Source: an uncultured Eubacteriales bacterium
GTDB taxonomy: Bacteria; Bacillota; Clostridia; Oscillospirales; Oscillospiraceae
Direction of reading: 5' to 3'
Assembly: GCA_902475435.1 (NCBI GenBank)
Contig: CABRZL010000018.1
Location: 1-31,468 of the forward strand
Length of the DNA: 31,468 nt
Shown: piece by piece, positions 1 through 7,178 of the stretch
How positions within the stretch are numbered: position 1 is the first letter of the stretch
Layout: each line of letters begins with the position of its first letter
Translations under genes and position numbers: made by a program
Notes under the pieces: generated by a model
What the model saw: the letters and a program-made list of their open reading frames with translations, nothing else
Database searches by the model: none
What the model was told of the DNA's origin: nothing

Positions 1-179
1 GTCAGAACCCCTTGTTCCAAAAGTTCCCATTGTTGCTGGTTGATCACACTGTATCTCTGTATGATTTCGTTTGTGGGCGTTATACCAAATTGTAAAAGTA
101 CCTTCCGGAGCGCTTGTGCCTCTGCACGTTTAAAGTCCAACAGGGTATCATCCAAATCAAATAAAACTGTCGTAATCAT
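1..179 (-). CDS. HAD-superfamily hydrolase, YjjG-like (3' end cut by window edge)
   Basis: The N-terminal 59 residues of a haloacid-dehalogenase phosphatase are present; the rest lies beyond position 1. The protein opens MITTVLFDLDDTLLDF, the DxDxT motif I of HAD enzymes, in which the first Asp is the phosphorylated nucleophile and the second the acid/base. What follows (FKRAEAQALRKVLLQFGI) resembles the cap start of YjjG/YfnB-type noncanonical pyrimidine nucleotidases, which dephosphorylate nucleoside monophosphates. That assignment is only family-level because the cap and motifs II-IV are missing. It starts 9 nt after the stop of the MATE gene and has no clear Shine-Dalgarno sequence, so translation is probably coupled to that gene. 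Confidence 0.8.
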   Translation of the reverse strand, partial: MITTVLFDLDDTLLDFKRAEAQALRKVLLQFGITPTNEIIQRYSVINQQQWELLEQGVL

Positions 180-188
180 TGCAATATT

Positions 189-1580
189 TTAATTATCTGG
201 GACAACCATCAATTCCTGCACACGAATGCGCCGCCGCAGCCAACCGCCCTGGAAATAATAAATTACATAAAGTAAACTGGTAAACGCCCATGTAATGGGA
301 TAGCTCCATTCTACCATAATAATTGTAGGATGCAAAGGAACTGCGATCAAGACCCAGAGAACTCGCAGCACGCACACGCCAAAGCAGGTCATGATTGTAG
401 GTATTACTGCGTCTCCGGCACCCCGGACAGCACCGGAAAAAATCTCTACACATATATAAGTAATATAGGTTGGAGTCAAGAAATGAAGCATATCCAGTGT
501 AATGGATACAACATCCGCATCAGAAGTAAACAGCTTGAGCAGTGGATTTGCCAGCAGTAACAGGCCGGCACTAATGATAATTGTCAAAATGGCTGTAATT
601 CCCAATGCCACCAGAGTACCTTTTTTCATACGGTCATATTTCTTCGCGCCAAAGTTCTGACCAGCGAATGTTGTAATAGAAAGACCCATTGCATTTACGG
701 TCATCCAGTAAATAAAGTCAAGTTTTCCATAAACGGTCCAAGCTGCCACCGTTGCTGTTCCAAAGGAATTGATGCTGGCCTGAATCACCATATTGCTAAC
801 CGTATAAAGAACAGACTGAAGTCCGGCCGGCAACCCTAGCCGGCATATTTGATACAAATGCATTCGGCTTATGCGGAGTTCTCTCCACTGCAGTTGCCAA
901 GGACTTCCTTCTGCACGTTTTAGGCAGAGTAGAACCAACACCATTGCCAGAACTTCTGAAATGACTGTAGCCAGCGCTGCGCCTGCAACGCCCATGGGTA
1001 TAACTGCAACCAACAACAAGTCGAGGACAATGTTGGTTATAGCAGAAATAATCAAAAAATATACCGGTCGTTTGGAATCGCCGATGGCGCGAAGCGCACT
1101 GGTTCCCATGTTATAAAGCAGAAGCGGTATCATACCCAAATAGTATACTTGCATATAAACTTTTGCATCTTCCATAACATCCGCAGGTGTGTTCATGATT
1201 TGAAGAGAGCGTGATGTTGATGCTATCCCAATTATTGTAAAAAGCAGCCCGCCTGCTGCGGCAAGAATCATTGCAGTATGGACGCTTTTAGAGACGCCTT
1301 CCCGATCTCCCGCTCCAAAATACTGAGCGACCACTACGGAGGCACCGCTGGATAACCCTGTAAAAAATCCCACCAACAAGTTGATGATGGCCGAAGTGGA
1401 ACCAACTGCAGCCAGCGCCTCTGTCCCTAAAAATTTTCCTACGATCATGGTATCTGCGGTATTATAAAATTGCTGAAAAAAAGTTCCCAACCATATTGGG
1501 AAGAAAAAAGACATCAAAGGACGCCAAATAGAACCTTCTGTAATTTCATCGTGCCGATGATCTATGGCACCGATACGCAT
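189..1580 (-). CDS. MATE family efflux transporter
   Basis: This 463-residue multidrug and toxin extrusion exporter is an inner-membrane protein of about 12 helices that expels cationic or organic compounds using an H+ or Na+ gradient. The N-terminal repeat has the MATE signature: a P near helix 1 (FFFPIWLGTFFQQFYNT), then ADTMIVGKFLG, then ALAAVGSTS. The second repeat begins near residue 245. Length is typical (about 450-480). I chose the ATG at 1580 because AGGAGG sits 8 nt upstream; a GTG at 1589 in the same frame overlaps that AGGAGG. A promoter lies at 1619-1647, and a HAD phosphatase follows 9 nt downstream. It resembles NorM/DinF-type proteins of Clostridia; the substrate cannot be read from sequence. 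Confidence 0.93.
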   Translation of the reverse strand: MRIGAIDHRHDEITEGSIWRPLMSFFFPIWLGTFFQQFYNTADTMIVGKFLGTEALAAVGSTSAIINLLVGFFTGLSSGASVVVAQYFGAGDREGVSKSVHTAMILAAAGGLLFTIIGIASTSRSLQIMNTPADVMEDAKVYMQVYYLGMIPLLLYNMGTSALRAIGDSKRPVYFLIISAITNIVLDLLLVAVIPMGVAGAALATVISEVLAMVLVLLCLKRAEGSPWQLQWRELRISRMHLYQICRLGLPAGLQSVLYTVSNMVIQASINSFGTATVAAWTVYGKLDFIYWMTVNAMGLSITTFAGQNFGAKKYDRMKKGTLVALGITAILTIIISAGLLLLANPLLKLFTSDADVVSITLDMLHFLTPTYITYICVEIFSGAVRGAGDAVIPTIMTCFGVCVLRVLWVLIAVPLHPTIIMVEWSYPITWAFTSLLYVIYYFQGGWLRRRIRVQELMVVPDN

Positions 1581-1618
1581 TTCAGGCACCTCCTGCAGAA
1601 CTTGTGAATCCAGGAGGC

Positions 1619-1647
1619 ATTATATGATAACCACAGCAAAAAAGCAA
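1619..1647 (-). promoter_or_regulatory. Probable promoter of the first MATE gene
   Basis: On the minus strand a perfect TATAAT (1619-1624) is preceded at 17 bp by a poor -35, TTGCTT. The predicted start is near 1612, giving a leader of about 30 nt to the ATG at 1580. The -10 is convincing and the -35 is weak. Confidence 0.5.
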
Positions 1648-1688
1648 TGGATGCATTCCACAAGTTTTCTTTGTGAATGGTATAGAAA

Positions 1689-1700
1689 TTTGACGTCAAA
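1689..1700. repeat. 12-bp perfect palindrome, possible operator
   Basis: TTTGACGTCAAA is a perfect palindrome in the space between the divergent MATE gene and the ferritin-like gene. It overlaps the -35-like TTGACG of the putative plus-strand promoter, so a bound dimeric regulator could control that promoter. No regulator gene adjoins it. Confidence 0.4.
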
Positions 1701-1719
1701 ACTCAGTACTCCGTAACAT
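1690..1719 (+). promoter_or_regulatory. Possible promoter of the ferritin-like gene
   Basis: TTGACG (1690-1695) is followed 18 bp later by TAACAT (1714-1719). The start codon is at 1742. The -10 matches the consensus at only 4 of 6 positions, so this is tentative. Confidence 0.35.
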
Positions 1720-1741
1720 ACACTATTTTGAGGTGATAGCT

Positions 1742-2230
1742 ATGGAGGAGAAGATCAATGAAACTGCGGTATGGAATCGGGTAACGGCGGCTTCTCGAGA
1801 AGGATCTAAGACTTCGGAATCAGAAACCGGCCCGATTGGGCCGGAACTTTTGGCAGCGATGGAACGAAAACAAAGTGCCATTGTACGGTATCGGCAGCTT
1901 GTATCACGGTGTAACGGAGAAATGCAGCGTGTGCTCCGAAAAATTCTGCAACAGGAACAACAGCAGCTTCGATTATTTTCTGCACTGTATTATTTTCTGA
2001 CAGGTGAGCGCCCGTGTCTGGGACAGATTTCAATGCAAAACCACCGAGAATCCATAGCAGACAGCTTTCGACGCATGATGCAGGGAGAGGAGCTGTCTGC
2101 CGGGCGATTGGAAGCATTGGCTGCGCGTTCTACCGGGGAAGTACAAGAGGCCCTTGCAGATCTATGTCGTCAGGAGCGGCAGCACTTTCATTGGCTGCTT
2201 CCGCTTTTGGGGCAGAGCATCGAAAGTTAA
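1742..2230 (+). CDS. Small ferritin-like helical protein, function unknown
   Basis: This 162-residue soluble protein is highly charged and Gln/Glu/Arg rich. From about residue 37 to the end it reads as four amphipathic helices in two similar halves. The first half has E-K-Q...Y..L......EMQRVLRKILQQEQQQ, followed by LYYFLTGE. The second has EVQEALADLCRQERQHF. This resembles the ferritin-like/rubrerythrin fold, where each half supplies Glu...ExxH to a di-iron centre. Here ExxH is kept in the second half (ERQH) but is EQQQ in the first, so a canonical metal site is doubtful. The ATG at 1742 has GAGGTG upstream; a GTG at 1733 lies inside that site. It is monocistronic, ending at a strong terminator. 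The exact family is not recognised. Confidence 0.7.
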   Translation: MEEKINETAVWNRVTAASREGSKTSESETGPIGPELLAAMERKQSAIVRYRQLVSRCNGEMQRVLRKILQQEQQQLRLFSALYYFLTGERPCLGQISMQNHRESIADSFRRMMQGEELSAGRLEALAARSTGEVQEALADLCRQERQHFHWLLPLLGQSIES

Positions 2231-2268
2231 AAAGTTTCCGGCAGGAAAAGTTCCTGCCGGAAACTTTT
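2230..2268. terminator. Bidirectional intrinsic terminator
   Basis: An 18-bp perfect stem (2230-2247 with 2251-2268) with a 3-nt loop has A-rich and T-rich ends. It separates the convergent ferritin-like gene (plus) and solute-binding protein gene (minus) and can serve both. Confidence 0.9.
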
Positions 2269-2290
2269 ATAGTTTTTAGAAGCAGCGCAA

Positions 2291-4090
2291 TTAAACGCTT
2301 CTTGTGTAGAAACGATCTACAGCAGCCTGCTTAATTTCAATACACTCTTCAATACCGAGATCGATGATCTCCTGTACGAAGGAATCCCATTCATCCATAG
2401 AACGTTCGCCTACAGCAAATTTTGTAAGATTTTCTTCGATCAGTGTCTGAATATCACCATAAATGGTCTGATACCGCTCTGTTTCGTCTGTAGTCATAGA
2501 AATTGCAGTGGGCATCTGATAATCTGTATCAGTATTAGCGCTCCAGACAGGGTCACATTCAAACTGCAGATCCATGGTGTAAGTAGACGGCGTCTCGGGG
2601 CACAACATAGGCATAACAGAATAGATAAACAGGGTGGGTTTTTCGTTTTCGGTTAACCCTTCATAATTATTCCAGTTGTCGGAATACTGAAGTTTTCCGT
2701 TTTCGTCAAAGACGTAGGAACCGTCTTCATTGCCCTCAACGCCCATGGCAGAGAGCAGAGAACCTTCATAGGTAAAGAAGAAGTCCAAATAAGTACCCAG
2801 TTTTTCCAGGTCTGTATCAGCAGTAGATACGGAAATATTGGCTAAACGACCTGAAATAGGAGATTTAACTGTACCGAAATGTGTAATCTGGCCTTCCTCT
2901 TTGACGATCGTTGGGAGCGGGGCAATCTCAAAATCAGGATTGGTACTGATACCCATTTCCACATAGTTTGGAACCATATTTGTTTCGCCAAAGAACACGC
3001 CTACATCGCCGGATGCAATTGTCCCGGTGAATTCCATGGGATTCGTGTTCTTTGTAACAAAGTCGGGGGCAATGATACCGTCTGCATAGTAGGTGGAGAA
3101 CATTTCCATGTACTCTTTAAAGCCCGGCTCAACGATACCGTATTTCACCTGGCCGTCTACAATGTAGTAGGGTTCAGAAACCATGGGGAAAGTAGAGAAA
3201 GAACCGGATACATCAAAACCGGAACAAAGCGCATTGGATGTATGCACAATGCTGGCCGTTGCCATCAAAGGCTCGGGCAGGTTGAGTTCTGACTGGAATG
3301 CCCGCAGGACTTGATCCAATTCTTCATATGTAGTGGGGATTTCCATTCCAACCTGTTCCAGATAGTCGGTACGGATAAACGCACCCTCTGTAGCGCCTGT
3401 CGGATAGTTGTTAATGGAAATCAGCTTGGGGAAGTAACCGGAGTCCGTATGCAGTTCTCGCTTAATATCATCAGGAAGCTGGTCATAACACTCTTTGTAA
3501 GCGGGCATATAGTTTTCTACCATTTCCGTTAAGTCAATAAAGACCTCATCATCAATTGCAGAGTCAAAGGAACCGGTCCACAGCATCGATACGTTGGTGA
3601 TAATGTTGGGAAGATCACCAGATGCTACCCGCAGATTGAACTGTTCTGAGTTAGCCGTGGTTGTTACACAGGTCAAATCCACGTGGACGCCAGTCATTTC
3701 TTCTGCTTTTTGGAAGGCCTTGTTGTCGGCAAATTGGTTGGGCATAAATGTGGACATATTATCGGAGAAGCTTACCCACATAGAACAGGTGAAGCCATCC
3801 TCAAACAGTGGCAATTCATATGTATAATCGGTGGTGATCAGATCTCCTTCGGCGGTGGCCTCTGTTTCTTCTGCGCTAGAAGAGGATGGTTCTGTCGCAT
3901 CTTCTTCAGCAGATGCGGGGGCCTCCGACGGTGCCTCTGATGTTTCTGCAGGAGCAGAAGATTCTGCAGCTTCTTGAGAAGAAGCGGTGCTTTCCGTTCC
4001 GGCAGATGCAGTGTTGTTACCACAGGCGCTGAACACGGCAAAGATCATTACCATGGCCAACAGCAGTGCGACCAGTTTCTTTCCTTTCAT
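2291..4090 (-). CDS. Extracellular solute-binding lipoprotein (ABC transporter family 1, LplA/YtcQ-like)
   Basis: This 599-residue secreted lipoprotein has a lipoprotein signal peptide (MKGKKLVALLLAMVMIFAVF) and lipobox FSAC, with Cys about residue 23. A low-complexity Ser/Ala/Glu/Thr linker to about residue 85 tethers the binding domain. Binding-protein features follow: NQFADNKAFQKAEEMTGVHV (the 'target with long name' segment near the N-terminus), SGDLPNII, and a long C-terminal lobe. The size and layout match the large binding proteins of Firmicutes such as LplA and YtcQ, which deliver oligosaccharides to LplB/YtcP-type permeases. No permease or ATPase adjoins it, so it may work with a remote transporter. 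AGAGG precedes the ATG. The ligand is unknown; a sugar is the family expectation. Confidence 0.88.
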   Translation of the reverse strand: MKGKKLVALLLAMVMIFAVFSACGNNTASAGTESTASSQEAAESSAPAETSEAPSEAPASAEEDATEPSSSSAEETEATAEGDLITTDYTYELPLFEDGFTCSMWVSFSDNMSTFMPNQFADNKAFQKAEEMTGVHVDLTCVTTTANSEQFNLRVASGDLPNIITNVSMLWTGSFDSAIDDEVFIDLTEMVENYMPAYKECYDQLPDDIKRELHTDSGYFPKLISINNYPTGATEGAFIRTDYLEQVGMEIPTTYEELDQVLRAFQSELNLPEPLMATASIVHTSNALCSGFDVSGSFSTFPMVSEPYYIVDGQVKYGIVEPGFKEYMEMFSTYYADGIIAPDFVTKNTNPMEFTGTIASGDVGVFFGETNMVPNYVEMGISTNPDFEIAPLPTIVKEEGQITHFGTVKSPISGRLANISVSTADTDLEKLGTYLDFFFTYEGSLLSAMGVEGNEDGSYVFDENGKLQYSDNWNNYEGLTENEKPTLFIYSVMPMLCPETPSTYTMDLQFECDPVWSANTDTDYQMPTAISMTTDETERYQTIYGDIQTLIEENLTKFAVGERSMDEWDSFVQEIIDLGIEECIEIKQAAVDRFYTRSV

Positions 4091-4128
4091 AACTGAACCT
4101 CTTTTCTTAATGATATTGATCGCTCAAA

Positions 4129-4144
4129 GTTTCCGGCCTGAAAC
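4129..4144. promoter_or_regulatory. Imperfect palindrome upstream of the solute-binding protein gene, possible operator
   Basis: GTTTCCGGCCTGAAAC is palindromic at 14 of 16 positions and lies about 40 nt before the ATG at 4090. Further upstream, in the 286-bp space 4091-4376, there is an AT-rich tract with several weak -10-like hexamers (4158-4190) and a second inverted repeat, ATTGTTT-G-AAACAAT (4214-4228). I could not fix one promoter. Confidence 0.3.
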
Positions 4145-4376
4145 ATTGAGGTTTCGTATTAAATGTATCATAATGATAATATAATCGCAATACTTTTGAA
4201 AAAATTTAGTTATATTGTTTGAAACAATTCGTTTAAACTGTGCAAATTGTTACACATCAGCGTTTTGATTTTGTTGGCTTTTGTAAAAGAGGGGAACAGA
4301 TTTTCGATTTAGAAAGATATCAATTTTTTATTGTACCGTAGTACAACTAAATTATGGAAATATTATTGCCGTATAT

Positions 4377-5744
4377 TTAGTCGCTTCTTTTGATCAATCC
4401 TTGCTTTCTCCAAACACCAGAGTAGAAATAGACTGCGCTGATAAGGCCGGCCGAGAACGGAGCAATCATGCAACCCCAAAAGATTCCCTGTATTCCCATT
4501 CCCAATATGGAAGAAAAAAGCCAGGCGCAAGGAATTCGTACAATGAGGCCGTCCACGGTACAGCAAACGAAGGACAGCATGCTGAAACCCACCCCATTTG
4601 CCATGGACTGATATCCGTCCAGGAAACAATGTGCGATATATGCAAAGGCCATATACCGTAAGTATTCAACACCCACCGTGATTACTTCCGGTTCACTGTT
4701 AAAGATAGAAACAATCTGAGCAGCAAAGAGCTGTACCAGAGCAAAAATAATCAATTCACAGAACAATGCCATGAGAACGCACCAATGCACTACAGACTTT
4801 GCGCGCTGGGGTTGCCGTGCACCGATGTTTTGACCAACCATGGTGGAGGCTGCAGAGGAAAAAGCATATACCGGCAATGTCGCAAAGTTATCTACCTTAC
4901 CACCTACCCCGTAGCCTGCAGAGGCCGTTACGCCGAAATCATTCACCAGAGCAACCACAAACAGCATAGAAATCATCAGCATAGAAAACTGAAGTGCAAA
5001 GGGGATTCCGACTTTCAGCATAGTTTTTAGACGCTCAGACACAATCCGGAAGCTTTGGCGGTGAAAGTCAAATACAAAGCTGTCCCGGTGTCGATAGAGG
5101 TATATTAAAGCTAATAGAAAAGATAATCCTTGCGCAATGACGGTTGCTGCAGCAGCGCCCCCGGCGCCCTGTTGGAAAACACCTACAAATAAAAGATCTA
5201 GTACAATATTTGTCACAGCGGCGACAGCGACGAAATACATGGGACGTTTGGAGTCTCCCAACCCACGAAGTACTGCACAAATAGAATTATATCCAAAAAT
5301 AAAGACAATCCCAATGGCACTGATTATGAAATACCAATAAGCATCTTGGTAGGATTCTGCAGGGGTGTTCAGTACATTCAAAAGTGGATGTGCCAGCGCG
5401 ACACACGGGATGGTAAGTATGACCCCCAATAGGGCCATAAAACTCAGCATGGTGCCAATGCTTTCTTTCTGGGCATTCTCATCCCCCGCGCCTTTGAATT
5501 GAGCCAGCATCATCTGGCCGCCCATGGCAAGTCCGGTGCCTGTGGAGGTGAAGAGGCTGGCAATCTGGCTGCCTACGGATACGCCCGATAGTCCCGCAGA
5601 ACCTACAAATTGCCCTACAATGATCATATCAACTACGGCATAAACAGATTGAAGTACATTCGCCGCAAGGAACGGCAAAGAGAACGCAATAAGCTGTTTT
5701 GGCACGCTGCCATGCAGCAGATCCTGATTTTGTATGGCAGGCAT
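4377..5744 (-). CDS. MATE family efflux transporter (second copy)
   Basis: This 455-residue polytopic exporter is of the same superfamily as the product of 189-1580 but clearly divergent from it. The MATE hallmarks are the N-terminal FSLPFLAANVLQSVYAVVDMIIVGQFVG, then GLSGVSVGSQIAS, and a second repeat starting about residue 240. AGGAGG lies 7 nt before the chosen ATG. A closer ATG five bases upstream, in a different frame, is too near the binding site. The gene is transcribed from 5783-5811, back to back with the rRNA methyltransferase gene. The likely role is drug or metabolite export driven by an ion gradient. The substrate is unknown. Confidence 0.93.
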   Translation of the reverse strand: MPAIQNQDLLHGSVPKQLIAFSLPFLAANVLQSVYAVVDMIIVGQFVGSAGLSGVSVGSQIASLFTSTGTGLAMGGQMMLAQFKGAGDENAQKESIGTMLSFMALLGVILTIPCVALAHPLLNVLNTPAESYQDAYWYFIISAIGIVFIFGYNSICAVLRGLGDSKRPMYFVAVAAVTNIVLDLLFVGVFQQGAGGAAAATVIAQGLSFLLALIYLYRHRDSFVFDFHRQSFRIVSERLKTMLKVGIPFALQFSMLMISMLFVVALVNDFGVTASAGYGVGGKVDNFATLPVYAFSSAASTMVGQNIGARQPQRAKSVVHWCVLMALFCELIIFALVQLFAAQIVSIFNSEPEVITVGVEYLRYMAFAYIAHCFLDGYQSMANGVGFSMLSFVCCTVDGLIVRIPCAWLFSSILGMGIQGIFWGCMIAPFSAGLISAVYFYSGVWRKQGLIKRSD

Positions 5745-5782
5745 ATCATATCCTCCTAATTCTTTGAATTCTTACTATTTCC

Positions 5783-5811
5783 ATAATACCATACCGTGCG
5801 TCCAGGTGCAA
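5783..5811 (-). promoter_or_regulatory. Promoter of the second MATE gene
   Basis: TTGCAC and TATTAT (minus strand) are spaced 17 bp. The leader to the ATG at 5744 is about 30 nt. It is divergent from the promoter at 5845-5873. Confidence 0.6.
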
Positions 5812-5844
5812 CCGACCTGTTTTCACCCTGTGGGTCTGTTTGTG

Positions 5845-5873
5845 TTGCACTTTCCGGTAAATTCGGATATACT
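5845..5873 (+). promoter_or_regulatory. Promoter of the rRNA methyltransferase gene, possibly serving polA-rimI-tsaD
   Basis: TTGCAC (5845-5850), a 17-bp spacer and TATACT (5868-5873) make a good sigma-A promoter. The predicted start is about 5880, with a 38-nt leader to the ATG at 5918. No convincing promoter or terminator was found between this gene and polA, so readthrough is plausible. Confidence 0.65.
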
Positions 5874-5917
5874 TATAAAAAATGGTTTGCGCCAAACTGG
5901 TCTGATAGGAGTAAAAC

Positions 5918-7030
5918 ATGTCATACTTTACTTGTTCTGTCCCCTGCCTATTTGGGTTAGAGGGAATTGCCGCGCAGGAGCTTCGACAGATGGAGCTTCA
6001 CAATGTACAGGCAGAAAACGGTCGTGTGCTATTTCAGGGCGACTTTTCAGATATTATCAAAGTGAATTTACGGCTTCGTACGGGAGAGCGGGTGTTGCTG
6101 CGATTGGCAGCGTTCCCGGCCCATACGTTTGAAGCGCTGTTTCAAGGTGTTTTGAATACGCCCCTGGAGGACTATATTCCAAGAGACGGTGCGTTTCCGG
6201 TCAAGGGCCACTGCTTGAATTCTCAGCTCCATTCCGTACCGGATTGTCAGGCGATCATCAAAAAGGCTGCGGCCAAACGCCTTGGGCAAAAATACCATTT
6301 AGGGTGGCTGCCGGAGACGGGTGAGCTGTATCAGCTTCAATTTTCCATTATAAAGAACCAAGTAGAGTTGTTTCTCGACACAACGGGATTGGGGCTTCAC
6401 AAACGTGGTTACCGGGCTGTCAGCAATGAGGCTCCTCTGCGGGAGACTTTGGCGGCAGCGTTGGTGAAACTCAGCCGATATCGTGGTCGGGAGAACTTCA
6501 TGGATCCCTTTTGCGGCTCTGGAACCATCGCCATTGAAGCGGCTATGATTGCCAAAAACAGAGCTCCAGGGTTAATGCGTTCGTTTTCCTGTCAGAAATG
6601 GCACATGAGCCATCAACGCCTTTGGCAGGATGCCCGAGAAGAAGCGATCAGCCTGGAGTACCATGGAGATTATCATATCTTCGCTTCAGATACGGATCCA
6701 AAGTCTTTGGCCATTGCCCGGTCCAATGCAAAAAAAGCGAGGATGGATGATTGTATTACCTTTTCTGAAGCGGATGCGACAAAATTTCAAGTGCCGGATG
6801 GCAAGGGGATCGTCGTTACAAATCCTCCCTATGGTCAGCGAATGCTGGAACAGCGGCAGGCACAACAGCTTCTGCGTGCGTTTGGGCGACATATGGCAGA
6901 GCAGAAGGACTGCAACGTATACATTATTTCCTCAGAAGAGGAATTGGAACGATATTACGGGAAAAAATGTACGAAAAAACGCAAACTGTACAATGGTATG
7001 ATTCGGTGCAACTTGTTTATGTACTATTAG
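5918..7030 (+). CDS. THUMP-domain class I SAM-dependent RNA methyltransferase (RlmL/YpsC family)
   Basis: This 370-residue protein contains an N-terminal ferredoxin-like/THUMP RNA-binding region (about residues 1-155) and a Rossmann methyltransferase domain (about 160-370). The SAM-binding motif is FMDPFCGSGTIAIEAA, and the catalytic motif is TNPPYGQRM near residue 303, typical of N2-guanine RNA methyltransferases. The family matches B. subtilis YpsC and the N-terminal half of E. coli RlmL, which makes m2G2445 in 23S rRNA. The C-terminal RlmK half is absent, as usual in Firmicutes. TAGGAG precedes the ATG. It heads the plus-strand housekeeping run, with polA starting about 150 bp downstream. 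The family is secure; the modified base is inferred. Confidence 0.9.
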   Translation: MSYFTCSVPCLFGLEGIAAQELRQMELHNVQAENGRVLFQGDFSDIIKVNLRLRTGERVLLRLAAFPAHTFEALFQGVLNTPLEDYIPRDGAFPVKGHCLNSQLHSVPDCQAIIKKAAAKRLGQKYHLGWLPETGELYQLQFSIIKNQVELFLDTTGLGLHKRGYRAVSNEAPLRETLAAALVKLSRYRGRENFMDPFCGSGTIAIEAAMIAKNRAPGLMRSFSCQKWHMSHQRLWQDAREEAISLEYHGDYHIFASDTDPKSLAIARSNAKKARMDDCITFSEADATKFQVPDGKGIVVTNPPYGQRMLEQRQAQQLLRAFGRHMAEQKDCNVYIISSEEELERYYGKKCTKKRKLYNGMIRCNLFMYY

Positions 7031-7149
7031 GATATATCGTTGTTTTCGCGACTCTGACCCGCAGAGGGCAAGGTTCAGAAACCATGAAATTTCGCAAGTT
7101 AAAGAAGACCATATGAATGGCTGATTTGGGATACGTGGGGATATATCCT
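7029..7149. repeat. 10-bp inverted repeat bracketing the rRNA methyltransferase-polA space
   Basis: AGGATATATC (7029-7038, covering the last bases of the upstream stop codon) has its exact reverse complement at 7140-7149, enclosing about 100 nt. In RNA the arms could close a leader structure just before the polA ribosome binding site. Small inner hairpins are possible, such as CTCTG/CAGAG. No role is known. Confidence 0.35.
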
Positions 7150-7178
7150 TGACAAACTGGAGAATAGAGGAGATAAAC

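Noticed and set aside
4126..4137. 12-mer AAAGTTTCCGGC shared with the terminator at 2231
   Set aside because: Two copies of a 12-mer without flanking similarity; probably chance.
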